Part shown: one piece after another, positions 23,401 to 35,229 of the stretch
Numbering within the stretch: the stretch's first letter is position 1
Layout: each line of letters begins with the position of its first letter
NCBI GenBank assembly: GCA_025526935.1
Contig: JAHLKD010000027.1
Span: 62,001-126,000 of the forward strand
DNA from: Cladochytrium replicatum
Lineage: Eukaryota; Chytridiomycota; Chytridiomycetes; Cladochytriales; Cladochytriaceae
Length of the DNA stretch: 64,000 bases
Reading direction: 5' to 3'
Translations under genes and position numbers: made by a program
Notes under the pieces: generated by a model
Database searches by the model: none
Told to the model about the DNA's origin: nothing
What the model saw: the letters and a program-made list of their open reading frames with translations, nothing else

Positions 23401-23577
23401 GAAGTATGAGGTTTGACAGTGAGAATCATGCAGAGGAGCTACAAGCAGCAAGTCTACATTCATCTATATTTGGTAAAAATGCTTCGTAAAACAAAATGCT
23501 GCGGTAAGTGATGCGGAATTATGTGTAAAACATATTGCGAAGCTAATATGGCAAAAAAAAACAGCCGTTGTGCAAGC

Positions 23578-26069
23578 TTAAGCAGTAGGGTTACCGAAAG
23601 CGTCGACACCGTAGCAGTAGTAGTCGAAGTAACTGTTGTTGGGGTCGGGGTTGAGAGCCCAGACCGGGAAGTTGACACCTTCAGCAGTGAGGAAGGTTGC
23701 GAACAAGACAGCAGCTGCGACACCACCAGCCTGAGCAGCGGCTAACACGTAGTTGTACTTCTTCCACCAGTCGGGGTACTTGGTAAGGAGGTAGTACGAG
23801 AAGATGAAGCCCATGAGCGGGGCGACGATGAAGTAGTTCTGGAACTGGTTGGACCCGTTGATGTAGACGATGAGAGGGATGTTGACCATGTGCCAGTGCT
23901 TGGAGGGGTAGAGCTTGCTCAATCCCCAAACCGCGATGGGAGCGAAGAAGCCGACAAAGAAACCCCAGAGCAAGTTCTGGTAGACGGAGCCGATACCGAA
24001 GAAGCGAGCGGGAGCGATGGCACCCCAGATAGCACCAGCGTTGTAGAAGGTAAGGTAGCTGAGAACCTGCCAGTCACCACCTCCGAGTTCGATCGAGGTC
24101 TGGAACATCATCCACCAGGCGACACCAAGGTACACAATGGAACCGATGATGGTACCGTAGATCTGGGAAGCGAACATGGAGATCGGGGGAATCTTGAGGT
24201 AGTGACCCTGCTTAAGATCCGCAAGAAGAGTGATGGCCTGGTAGGCGGTGTTAACACCAATGGACTTGTAGCACATGACGGCAACAGTGTCTCCAGGCAT
24301 CAAGAGACCCGCAATGAACTCCTGGAGTACGTTGAGGTAGACCTGGGTACCAGTGATACCGAGAACGATACCGATGGGAAGGAGCAAGACGAATGAAGTA
24401 ACCGTAGCAAGGATAACACCCCAAACAGGCATGCGGAACTCAGTGAAGGCGCAAGTGAAGCAGAGGGCAACGGTCCAGACCAGCAACCAGGCACCGTAGA
24501 ACCACTCGGGGACGTCAGTGTATACGGCCATGAGCTTGTTGTGGATGTCAGTCTCATCGTTGATCTGCTTGATCGCAGCCTTGAACTGGCGAATGACGTC
24601 CTTTCCGTACCAAACAGCAACGTGCGTAACCATCGCCGGCAACACGATGAAGTCGATCAAGTATGTAATAGCGAAAAAGTCCGAAATGTAGATCGGGCCA
24701 ACTTCGTTGTACTTTGTGATGTTGAGCGAGTAGTCGGGCTTCTGGTAGAGCGAGCGGGCCTTGGTGATGATACCGTGCTTGTTAAAGAGCTGGTTTGCGT
24801 TGAAGTACGAAAGGGTGTCGTTGGTTCCAGGGATGATGTCCGCATCGGTTCCAGTACCCATCTGAGCAGGGTGGCCGAAGGGGTTGGTGAAGTAAGCAGG
24901 GACTGCAACAAGGTACACGAAAATGTAGTTTCCGATCCATGACTGGAGTTGGTAGATCCAGGGGATGAGGAAAACACCGGTACCGATGTATTGCAGGTCA
25001 AAGGTGAGACCAAGAAAACCTGGCCCAGAAATCGGAGGAGTGACGGAACCAAGGAAGCGAGCGATCTTGTTGGAGGAGAACAAGCAGAGCAACGCAACGG
25101 CTTGCAACGAAGTAGCGAAAATCTAAACAAAGAATTATATCAGAATTATCCATCGTATCAATCGCTTCACTGAGCTTACGTTGGGGATCAACTCGTAGAC
25201 GAAGATGGCACCAAGCGCAATCCAGAAGAACGAGAAACGAGAGATCTTCCACGTGTTGAGCTTAAGGTCGGGCTTGTGAAGCGAGACGAATAGGGCAGTC
25301 TGGGAGAGGATACCGGGCCACAACATGGCAGCGGGCTTGACGAGGAAACGACGAGCGAGACCAGCCATACCAAAACCAACCAACTGCGTGGTGATGACCC
25401 AGAAGAAGGACTGTAGGAAGTCGATCTTGTCGTTACCCATGAACATATCCATGCGCTGCGACACAACGTTATACAAGGCGTAGGGGCTCGCGCTACCAGC
25501 AGAGGCCATGACGGAAATGAGAACGTGCTCCTTGATGCTAAAAGGACCAGGGTTGAGGGTGAAGCTGAACTTTCCAATGCTGATCTTGCTGGTGGGGAGA
25601 ATCTTGGCCAAGATGAGACCGAGAGGGTAGGAGAGCAAGACCGCGAGCGTGGGATCTGTTAGATACAGTAAGCACTACGAATCATCTTTGTATAAGACAA
25701 GCAGTCTCACCGAGTGTGATCGAGTTGGTGCGGAACGAGAAAATGGCGTTTGCAGCAGCCATTCCCGCGCACCAGAAGGTACCAAGAATCCAGACACGAG
25801 CACTACAACACGAAATGGTTAAGTTCTCTTTCATCTATGAATTTGTCTCAGGTCAGGTCTTACGACAAGTGCGGTGTGTCAGGGTCGTCGGTTTGCGGAA
25901 CAATTGCGCTTGTAAGCTTGTTCGCAAGACTGGCGTCGACAACCTCTGCATCAAGAGCAGCGGCAGCGTCCTCAGCGGTCAGCTGCTCACCGGTCTCAAT
26001 GTCACCGGCCTTCTTTTCGTCGCTGATAACGTCGAACACTTCCTCAGGTTTCGTCTCTGTAGCAGACAT
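23578..26069 (-). CDS. OPT family oligopeptide transporter, paralog 2
   Basis: Exons are 26069-25864, 25802-25711, 25655-25180 and 25122-23578, giving 772 residues. Exons 2 and 3 have exactly the same lengths (92 and 476 nt) as in paralogs 1 and 3. It has the same NPGPFSIKEH and KIPPISMF signatures and the same C-terminus (NSYFDYYCYGVD). The luminal/extracellular loop after the fifth or sixth membrane segment differs most from paralog 1 (GTGTDADIIPGTNDT versus GNEGDFYPDTLGSTNDT), so substrate range may differ. I chose the ATG at 26069 by alignment with the other two; an upstream in-frame ATG at 26138 would sit beyond the TATA box. Confidence 0.93.
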
Positions 26070-26120
26070 GCTAGCAATGCTGAAGAAGGGAGTGGCCAGT
26101 AGGAGGGTTGGGGATCTTAG

Positions 26121-26127
26121 TTTTATA
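26121..26127 (-). promoter_or_regulatory. TATA box of OPT paralog 2
   Basis: TATAAAA on the minus strand, 52-58 nt before the ATG at 26069. OPT paralog 3 has TATAAAG at matching spacing. Confidence 0.55.
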
Positions 26128-26134
26128 GGCACAG

Positions 26135-26700
26135 GCAACAGCTAAGTCCCTGAAACAATTCGATGCACAAATCAGACGAAATTTTGAAACTACAAATTGG
26201 ATCAACGTGGGTGTGGCAAGGGTCACAAAAGTTGAGGAATTCCGCATGTGAGGCGAGCTCAGCCAAGAGAAGCTGCAGATTTAAACAGAATACATTGCAT
26301 ACGAGATGTACCGCTTGTGTGTGGCACCCAACCTATCTGCAGTCGTCGGCCATGATGTAATCACTAATCAGCTTTAGCGGCGCAACCACAATATTGGGCT
26401 AAGCCGCGCCCCCGAATTTTGAAATTTTGCCAAAATATGGGGTAGCTGATGATTCGATCATAGTACATTCGAACTCAATAGATATTAGAATTAAATATAT
26501 GCCGCATAGAGATCTTACTAACTGGCTCGTATATTGTCGCTTGTCAGTGTTCCCATTCATCTTGTTCTACCGGGCAATCAGGCCGCTCAGCATTCAATGT
26601 GGCACCTTGCATGGGGTGTAGGTTTCATCAAATAAAATATTATTTATCAGCCGTGGAGTGAAGAACTTTCCATGTCCACCACACCTGCACACCTGGATCA
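26135..26700. other. Intergenic between OPT paralog 2 and PRP40
   Basis: Upstream region of OPT paralog 2 and downstream region of PRP40. AT-rich near 26450-26640; no gene recognised. Confidence 0.4.
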
Positions 26701-29492
26701 TTACCCCCGCACCTCGCCCTCCTCTTCACTGTCGTCACCACGGTACACCGGATCTGGAACCACATCCATCTTCGTTTCCGCCGCTGCAGAAGCCGTGCTC
26801 CCTCTCTTCGGTCGCTCGTCCTCGTCGTCGGAGCGCCGTGACCTCTAAATGTCCGTGACCAAAAAATTAATTTCACCTGAAACCACCAATTGCGCAATTC
26901 CATCCCATACCTTTCGACGTTTTCTGTCCCTGTCTCCGCCAGCATCGCTGCCGCTCTCTGCTCCGCTGTCCCGATGATGTCTCCGGTGCTTCTTCCGGTT
27001 GCTCCCGCTTCCCCTGTCCCGTTCCCTGTCCCGCTCCCTTTCACGGTCTCGGTCTTTTTCCTTCCTACGAGAAGACTTGCGTCTGTCCTCCTCGTCCTCC
27101 GATTCGCTCCTCTCAGCTCTCAAGTCCTGATAGAATGTTAAACTTAGTTGTGGACCAAAAAAGCAAACAGAACAAAACAATTAGTAGAAATTACCTTCAA
27201 CTTTTCAATGTAAATTGCGAACGCTGCTTCTGCTTGAGGCTCTTCCAGAGCAATGTACTCCGGTTTCCCTGAGACCCTGCTCCTAAACGATTCCCAAGAA
27301 TCGTTCATCCCAACAGGTGGATCCATGCGCTTCAGGATATGCCGGAACGAGTCCATCCGCTTCCGAACTTTCCGTTCTTGCCTCTTCTTCTCTTCGTCAT
27401 TTTTCTCAGCAGCTCGTTGCTGCAACTAAAAATTATGCTATCAATGTTAGCAAACAGATACCTAGCAACCAAATGGACCAACCTCCTCGAAGACCATTTT
27501 CAGATGAGCTTCACCGATAGCAGCGACCTGGTCTTCAGAAAACTTTGCCGCAAACAACGAAAACGACGACCCCGGCGTCACGCTGATATCCATCTGCTTC
27601 ACCATATCCATCGCCACTCCCCTCGCCCTCAAATACTCCTCGTCCAACTGACACAGCACATCCCACAACATCTCCAATGGCTCGCTCCCGCCCGCTCCAA
27701 CATCATCAAGTACCCTCTTGTACCTCTCATCATCCTTGATGAGCGGGTACACCTCCTTCCACTTGCTCCGCGAGTGCAACTCCCCGCGCTTCACAAGCTC
27801 TCTCAAAAGGTCCCGGAAACCTTCGCGGGCTTTGCGTTCCTCGCGCCGCTGCGCGTCACGACGTTTCTGGATGGAGTTGAAATAGTCGGTTTCGAGCTGC
27901 TTGATGTGATCCTCGAAGATGGACAGGTGGTCGATGGGATCGAGGGACGTCTGGAGCTTGGAGTCGAGTTTGTAGTCCATGGATTTGGTGTACATCTCCT
28001 GGCCTTCTTTCCAGGTCGTTTTGACGGTGATCGGGAGGTTGGAAAGAAGATTCCGGAACTTCTCCATGTTTTCTTTTCGGCGGACTCGTTGGTCCTCCTG
28101 GAAGATGATCGGGGATACACAAGTGCAGGAAAAAGGATGGGGATAATCGAACTTACCTTCTCTCGCCGGCGGAGTTCGGTCACATGGTTTTCATACAAAG
28201 TCTCACAAGTTCCAGCTCCCAAAAATTTGAAGCACTCCTCGTTCCCAAATAGCTCCACTATTTTCCTATATACCCGATGCCAGCTTGAAATAGTTAACAC
28301 AGATTTGAGATATAGCTTACCTCCAGCGAGTGTTTGAAGTGACCTCTTTGTGATTCTTCATTAACTCGAGAAAGTCGTTTCGGGAACGATCCATCTTCGC
28401 CTTGAAGTCGTTCTTTTTCAAAACAAAGTTAAAAACTTCGATCGTCAAAATGGCGGATACTCCCTACTTCCTCCTTGACCCGCTTCTCCTCAACAAATTG
28501 CATGAACGCCGACTTTCTCTCCTGCAGTGTTTTGAGTGCGTTGTATCTGGGGTTGCTAATGATGGCCCGCATTGTCTGCTCCCAAGTCCAATTCGGTTTC
28601 ACGCCCTGTCACACACCAGTTACATCAGCCCAAAATCAAACGACACCTACGATGATCTGTGCATACAGTTTCCTCAAGCAGCTTCCGGAACGCTGTTTCA
28701 GCATCTTCTTTTGTTTTGTATTCGATCTCCTCGGCTGCTAATGCTGCGGCGGTGCGCTTCGTGTACGCGGAGGCAACGAGTACTTTCTGCTGGATCGGCT
28801 GAGCGACGACGAGCGCTCCAGAACCCTCCCCATCAGCTGTTTGCGCACTTATAAGAAATCTTTAATGATTCGCACAATAATCAATAACATTGCACTCACC
28901 CATTGTCATTTGCGTCAACGATCGCTAAATAGCGAGTGCAATCGAACACATATAAGCAAAAATAGTCGAAATTATCTCGCGATTTCTCCGTACCTTTATA
29001 TTCGGGGGGCATTTCCCAAACAGTTTTCTTTGTCTCAGAGTTTGAATAATACTTCTTCCCCTCTTTGGTTGTGTACTCCTTCCACGGCAGTGACGCCAAG
29101 GCTATCTGCTCGACCACATAACAAAATCAGAATCGCTTTTCACGTTTGCTTTTTCGTGTTTTCACCTCAAGAGGAGTCTTTAGTTCCTCAGGCTTCTCCC
29201 AGGTCGACTGCTTTGTGATCGTGTTGAACCAGTACATCTTGCCGTCCGCATTTGTGTGAGATTGCCATACAACTGGCGCCGCGCCCTAAATTCCAAGAAA
29301 TCGTATTGAAATTGTTTCTCTCGAGGTAGGTTCTTACAGCAGCAGGCGGCGGCATTGGTGAGCCATACATGGGCATAAACGGCGGTCCACCTGGGGGCTA
29401 AGAGTATGAAGTTGCACATTAACACGTCTGAATCTTTCCATCTGTGTTTTTCCTACCATCCCTCCCGGTCCTGTCGGTGGCATCCAACTCAT
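26701..29492 (-). CDS. PRP40: Pre-mRNA processing factor Prp40 (WW-FF protein of U1 snRNP)
   Basis: Bridges the 5' and 3' splice-site complexes. Thirteen exons: 29492-29457, 29397-29338, 29285-29166, 29105-28994, 28924-28900, 28847-28667, 28605-28468, 28400-28321, 28265-28157, 28097-27483, 27425-27195, 27126-26911 and 26844-26701; 688 residues, with all junctions in frame. A Pro/Met-rich N-terminus is followed by two WW domains ([22 protein letters not shown] and [23 protein letters not shown]). Several FF domains follow, the first around AFRKLLEE...[19 protein letters not shown]. An Arg/Glu/Asp-rich tail ends EEEGEVRG. Exon 5 is only 25 nt. The start codon lies 35 bp from that of the divergent gene at 29528, so the two must share a promoter. 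Confidence 0.93.
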
Positions 29493-29527
29493 ATCAACAT
29501 CCGTTCCACAAGCCACTCTTTCCCAAT

Positions 29528-30331
29528 ATGGACCCTTCACAGTCCTCGGTGCCGTTCCCATTTGCCCCTCCTCCCCCAAGCAAACTCCTGCTGTTGCCGG
29601 ACGTGCCCCCGTCCCCTCGCAAACAGCCCAGTGCATCGCCCAACTTCCCATCCACGCCCTCCTCAAACCGCGTCGATGCCGCATCGTCTTCTGGTCTCCC
29701 AACGCCGGCGTATCTCGCGGCTTCGAAGCGGATGAGAGGAAAAGGTCTCGATGAACCTGAAGCGCAGGCCAAATTTTACTTGAGACGTCCAACGATGCAG
29801 GCAGATTTTGAGAATGTATGTTTCTCTTGGGGATCTAAAATAGAGTGATAACTATTACTAACTGATTGAAATCAGAGGGATGTTGATGATGACACGGGGA
29901 GCGTCGTTAAAGGCGGATCCAGCGTTTACAAATATACCGGTGGACGGTTTGGAAGCATCGGGGATATTCTTTCAGCTGCATTTAATGGATCGGACAGATT
30001 CAATGCACCACAGGTAAGCTTCGCCCTGCCCGCCCAAATAGCTTATTTTTCAATAACGATCATCGTGTCTGCTTTCAAGTACCCGATCTCAAATTTTGAC
30101 ACACCTGTTCCGATCCGATCCGATGCGTCCATCACCACCGTGAGAGAAGTGCGACGGTTTGCACCAGATCCAGTCATTGCGCCAGTGGCACCAGCGGCGG
30201 GAGGTGGTGGAGATAGATGGAACTCTTCAGATCACGGAGAGATGCTTCCGCCAGTAGCGAGTTTAGGTGGAGGGTACTTTGGAGGAATAGGTTTGACCGC
30301 ACCAGAGAGGCGGCCAACCCAAAGGTTTTAA
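29528..30331 (+). CDS. Unknown Pro-rich protein, divergent partner of PRP40
   Basis: Not recognised. Three exons (29528-29815, 29876-30013, 30080-30331) give 225 residues; the first intron carries an ACTAAC branch site. The N-terminal third is low-complexity and Pro/Ser-rich (PFAPPPPSKLLLLPDVPPSP). The middle has a conserved-looking segment, KFYLRRPTMQADFEN then YKYTGGRFGSIGDILSAAF. The C-terminus is Gly-rich and ends ERRPTQRF. No membrane segment or signal peptide. In-frame introns with good splice sites argue it is a real gene. Confidence 0.7.
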
Positions 30332-30889
30332 TCGTATCGACATCAGCGTGCTCTGTTTTTCCGGTATCGATATTTATTTCCAACAATGGATGACAAGACA
30401 GTCACATCAGCACGGTTTTGTAAATTTATGAACCACGTTTGGCATGTTTGGCTGAAAAATATAACTCGTTTGACCTTTGTACATCTGTGGAGGCTGAAAC
30501 TAATCCCTCCGCAGAAACAGCCCAGAACAATTGGAGAATTTGCCAATGCAAGGAACAAAAAAAAACGGAAGTATGTTCAAAAAAGGTGAGGAAACGTCCT
30601 TGACAAGAAAGAGAAACATAAAGTGATAGAATTTGACAAATGGAGGACTCGAGTTTGGAGAAACCTAAATGGATCAACTCGGAAAGATATATCTGGGGGA
30701 AGGAATCATAACGTAAAGATCGGAGGACAAACAAAAAAATAAGTCGTTTAGAATAAAATTTACAGTTCCCCAAATTCAACCGCAGACGCCAAAAGTGATA
30801 TATGGATAAATCGAAATCACAAAATAATAGTTTCTGAGGGGGAAATAAGAACTATGTACCATGTTGTGCCAAAAGTCGAGTCAAACTCT
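30332..30889. other. Intergenic, no gene recognised
   Basis: 3' flank of the divergent gene; AT-rich, short ORFs only. Confidence 0.4.
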
Positions 30890-31237
30890 CTAAGATGTTG
30901 GCAATCTTCGGTACGTCCACGTCGAAAATGCACCCAAACTGTATCGCAAAACGGTCATCACAGTCGACCTGTCAAAACCACCCTTCTTCGAAATAATGAT
31001 CGTAAATCCACGTTTCATTCACTGCGCGGCTACTAAGGTGTGCTGCGTCGTAGACCACAATGTGAAACGTCCCTTCCGTACTCTGACATAGTGCCGTGGC
31101 CTCACGACATCGTGGAGTGCAGGCGGGTCCGTCGTGAAGGAGGTTGTCCGCATGAGCTGTGGCGAGTGGGGTCGCCGAGGTGGGGGAACGGAGTGCTTGA
31201 GTTGGTGAGCAGTGGTTGCTGTGGTAGGAGGGGACAT
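30890..31237 (-). CDS. Putative small two-exon gene, unknown
   Basis: Not recognised. An ATG at 31237 opens 71 codons. A canonical intron (donor gtgaat at 31022, acceptor gacag ending 30969) joins it to an exon that ends at a TAG at 30890, giving about 97 residues. A competing frame over the same intron has no ATG but reads more protein-like (HIVVYDAAHLSSRA joined to VDCDDRFAIQFG, then VPKIANILESLTRLLAQ) and ends near 30853. That could mean an upstream first exon exists. Which frame is used is unresolved. Confidence 0.3.
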
Positions 31238-32869
31238 TTCCAGGTTGTGCGGAATCGAGTCTCTCGTTGAACCAGAGACAGGTTTATGATTAATTACTGA
31301 CGTTCAAGGGTTCACGGGAGTGGCAGTGCAATGGGATGGGATTGGTTGGGCGCGTTGGTGGCTGGCGATGCTAGAGTCTTGGCAGAGCAATCAAACCACA
31401 AATGAAATCAAAGAGATCGCTCGCTCAGATCAGCAGAGATTATGTGGACTTGGGAATGATTTGATTGAACTTGGGATATTTTACCTCACCGCTGAGAAGA
31501 CGTTGGGCGTTTGCTCCCAAGGGGCAATGGGGTGGGACCAATATCGACCGAACTATTGCTTGATCTCTGTAAATGGGTTATGAAGATCCGAATAGAGGAT
31601 GCAGTAAACAGAAGCGACAGTTGGTCACAAATGAAGATTCTCCCCTCGAACCAAAAACACTAATTCGCTGTTCGTCTGTTTCTCCCGGTTCACCATTGCG
31701 AGACATGGTTGCCATCAATCGGTCCATTTTTTTTGTGCCCTCATTGTTTCTCTTTGTTCTTGGTTGTTTCTCCGCTGTTTAAGTATTCCAACACAGTCAG
31801 TCAAACTGAATCGCAACAAGCCGGTCAAAATCAAGGAAACGGGCTGGTTTCACCAGTCACAGTGACACTGACTGCCATTAGTCACCTTCGGTTTGTATGA
31901 AGTGGAAACTGAAGGATAACCGCTACATCAAGACCCACCAAATCCGCCTTGATTTGGTTCTGTCAAGTTGTTTCTGTGTGAAAGAGGTTGTGAAAATACC
32001 TTGTAACTTTGATAAGATTGCATTCATATTCAGCATGAAGGCGTTAAAGGTCTAACTTCAGTATCATAGAATGTCGAGACTCTCCACAGCATTGAAGAAC
32101 AGAGAAGGGGCGATAAAGTTGCTCGCATGGAATGACGAGAACGTTCCCTGGATACATCAAGCCATAAATGGAAGTATTCGTACTACGCGCACGTGGCCCT
32201 GATCTGACAGAAACCACGTGGCACTGCGACACTGACAGATTTGTGGGCATGTCCAAACAACAACGGGGAGTGGTAGGGTCAGTGTTGCATACACATATTG
32301 GACGCCCTTCTAATCGCGATCTGTTCCTTGATTCCTAGTCGCCAATAAATGTACCCGAGGCAGAAGACCAGAAACCCCCGATGTCTTGTGAACGCAAATA
32401 ATGCGCACCATCAAATTTACAGCGCCCCAATTTTACTTTATTATTACTATCAAATACACCCCTCGGCTTCATGCAAGGCAAACTCCCTTTTATTTAAAAC
32501 AGATCCTGCCCCCATCCTTCAATCCTGTCTCTCACAGCGCCGTACTGCCAGCGGGCACCTGTCGGACACCCCTAGAGCCTCTTCAGATCGCCTGTTTGTC
32601 TCATCCGACACACCTGCATATTTGGAGTACCTTTAAGCGCCCAAACCAAGTCAATTTTGCGTGATCCTGACTTCAGATATGGTCCAAGTGAGTGGAGACA
32701 TCACCTATCTCTTTTTCTGCGCGCGAATTTTTGTATCCATGCCTTTTGTGATCGATAAGTACTGCACTGCACCGTTAGACTTCAGGTGGCAGTCAAACAA
32801 ATCTGTGCACATTTAACCTACCGGCTGTCCCCCAGAAAACTAATCACTGCTGTTTCTTCTCCTTCCAAA
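31238..32869. other. Intergenic; no gene supported
   Basis: About 1.6 kb with only short ORFs. The last ~250 bp are pyrimidine-rich and probably hold the promoter and 5' UTR of the downstream transporter (TTTATTTAAAACAG at about 32489-32502). Confidence 0.4.
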
Positions 32870-35229
32870 ATGGCTGCAAATACTCAATTCACACCCCTAC
32901 AAACAACATCTGACGAACCAAAAAAGTCGAGCAGCTTCACAGAGAAGGCCAAACAAGCGATTGTGGTCCACTTCTCCTCGACCAAATACGTTCGCTCGGA
33001 TGCTCAGCTTGAGCGCGAGAAGTGGTTGATTCCAGGAGTGGTTCCTTTCACTCGCTGGGTTCTCATGCCCGCTGCTGTGCTCATCCAGCTCTGTGTGGGC
33101 TCTCTCTACGCTTTCTCAGGTATGTACTGTTTAGTATGTCCCTTTGATACCTCTCTCACTTTGATTTCCAACAGGGTGAGTCAACGTTCTGGGAAAAAAA
33201 TTAGTTCCCACACGATTAGTTCACACATGCTAACCTTTGTTCAAGCTACTACCTTTCGATTGAGACTGCCATTCTCGGTCCTAACGGTGGTATCGACCGT
33301 TCCCAGGCATCCATTACATTCTATCTCGCTGTCGCCGTCTTCGGATCCACCGCCGCCATTTTGGGTCCTTGGATGGAGCGCAATGGTCCTTTCCGCGGTA
33401 CTCTCTTAGGTGCAATCTTGTTCTTCGCTGGTAACCTCCTTGCTGCGCTCGGAGTCTATGTGAAGCAGTTCTGGATCGTCTGGCTCGGCTACGGTGTGAT
33501 CGGAGGAATGGGGTTGGGTATCGGATACATTTCCCCCGTGTCGCCTCTTCAGAAGTGGTTCCCTGAGATGCGTGGTATTGCCGCCGGGTAAGCGAACGAC
33601 GCTTTTCGCAGGAGTTTTTAAGTTTCTCACTATTATGTTTCTAGTCTTGCCGTGTGCGGTTTCGGCGGTGGATCAATCATCGCTCCTTACACCCAGCTCG
33701 CCCTCATCGGCGCGAAGTACGCGAAGGACCCCACCCAGGGCAACCTCGGTGTCCCCTTGACCTTTGTGATTCTTGGTTCTTGCTACTTCGTAGTCATGGT
33801 TGTATGCGGTCTTGCTCTTCGCATGCCCCCGCCCGGGTACGAAGTCAAGGGTATCAACATCGAGACAATCAAGGGTGCCGAGAACACCGCTAACAACGCC
33901 AACGTGAACGTTGTCGCCGGTGGCTCGAGCTCCTCCGCTGTTGCGGTCATCGAAGTCGCGGTTGAGGGTGACGAGAAGGACAAGGAAGAGAAGGATAAGT
34001 TGAACCAGGGCACCGAGGTTGCCATCGTTGTTGAAGAACCCACAACTGGGAACGCTGCAAACCTTTTCTCGATGAGTCTTCTTGAGTCCATTGGCTCCCG
34101 GGAATGTAAGTTTCTTAAGTACTAAACAGAATAGGCCTTAGAGAGCTCATTGGCAGTTTTTTTGTAGTCGGCCTTATGTACGCCATGTTGTTCTGTGCTC
34201 AGATCACTGGTCTTTTGATCATTTCCAAGATCCAGACCATCTGCGCCAACCAGCTCAAGACTTCCGCCGACATGGCCGCGACCTATAACTCCGCTCTTGG
34301 TGTGATGAACCTTCTCGGAAGATTGATCCTCCCCACCATCTCTGACTTTGTCGGCCGTAAACCCCTCTTCCTGATCAGTATTGTGGTCCAGGCCATCTGT
34401 CTCGGAGTCATGCCCGTCGCTATCCATGCCCGATCACTCCCAGGTTTCTTGGCCATTGCGTAAGTGAATGTGAATTTCTGGAAGGAAACAAACCTCTGAA
34501 CCTTGCCGTTCTAGTTTCATCATTGCTATGTTTTACGGGTCCGGTTTCGGTATCATCCCAGCTTTCCTTGCTGACCAGTTCAGTTCCAAGAACGTTGGTG
34601 CTACCCACGGTGTCATCTTGAGTATGTTCTGCAAATCGGGCAGATAATACTTTATTAATCAAATATTCCTTTGATATAGCCGCTTGGTCGCTCGCTGGTG
34701 TCGCTGGAGGGTTGACTTTCAACGCCATCCTCGCTTCGGAAACCTCCGCCGTTCGTGCCCGCGCTGGTACCGACACCGCTATTCTCGACGATGGTCTTCT
34801 CCGTAAGCAAACTTTTCTTCGTTCTCTCGCTGAGATATGCATCGTTAAACCTGTTTCCACTTCACAGACATTTACGACAACAACTTGATCTGGGTCCTCG
34901 TCATCGTGTGCATCGGCTTCGTCATCACCTCCCTCATCCCCGTCAGCCTCCGCGAGCGGCGCCTCCCCCACAAAGCCGGTGAAGTCTACCGCACCACCTT
35001 CCGCGGCCGCATCACCCGTGTCTTCAACTCGTCCGCGGACGTCAAGGCCACGTCTACCTTCCTTGGCTTCAAGGTCGTCCGATACACCGAAGCCGAGGAG
35101 AACGCAGAGTGGGAGGAGTACGTTGCGCACAGGATCTTGAGCTCGGGAAAGAAGACCGAGGTCGACGAGGTCGTTGCTGAGAAGAAGTTTGTCGCGAACG
35201 GAGAAGAGAACACAGCTTTGGTGAAGTAG
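32870..35229 (+). CDS. MFS transporter, OFA (oxalate/formate-type) family, paralog 1
   Basis: Twelve-helix secondary transporter, probably for a small monocarboxylate or dicarboxylate. Exons: 32870-33119, a single base 33175, 33246-33587, 33645-34105, 34168-34459, 34515-34621, 34680-34802 and 34868-35229; 645 residues. Family features are LCVGSLYAFSGYY in helix 1, GPWMERNGPFRG, GGMGLGIGYISPV..KWFPEMRG and FGGGSIIAP. The central cytosolic loop is charged (GDEKDKEEKDK). The helix-1 codon GGC needs one G supplied by a 1-nt exon between two canonical introns (33120-33174 and 33176-33245). The paralog at 40625 has the same residues uninterrupted. An alternative donor (gtactg, four bases downstream) would keep frame but add an Ile. 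Downstream splice positions match the paralog. Confidence 0.9.
33120..33245 (+). other. Tandem introns separated by a 1-nt exon (or recursive splice site)
   Basis: Intron A is gtatgt...caacag (33120-33174), then a single G (33175). Intron B is gtgagt...gctaac...ttcaag (33176-33245). Both have good donors and acceptors, and B has a consensus branch site. Removing both gives TCA-G-G-C-TAC, that is Ser-Gly-Tyr, exactly the paralog's protein sequence. Confidence 0.65.

Noticed and set aside
27339-28337. 332-codon plus-strand ORF opposite PRP40
   Set aside because: Mirror of FF-domain exons with biased third positions; the minus-strand gene has 13 consistent exons.
33120-33245. Single 126-nt intron in the OFA transporter
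   Set aside because: Joining 33119 directly to 33246 breaks the frame; only the extra G at 33175 or a weak donor four bases downstream preserves it.
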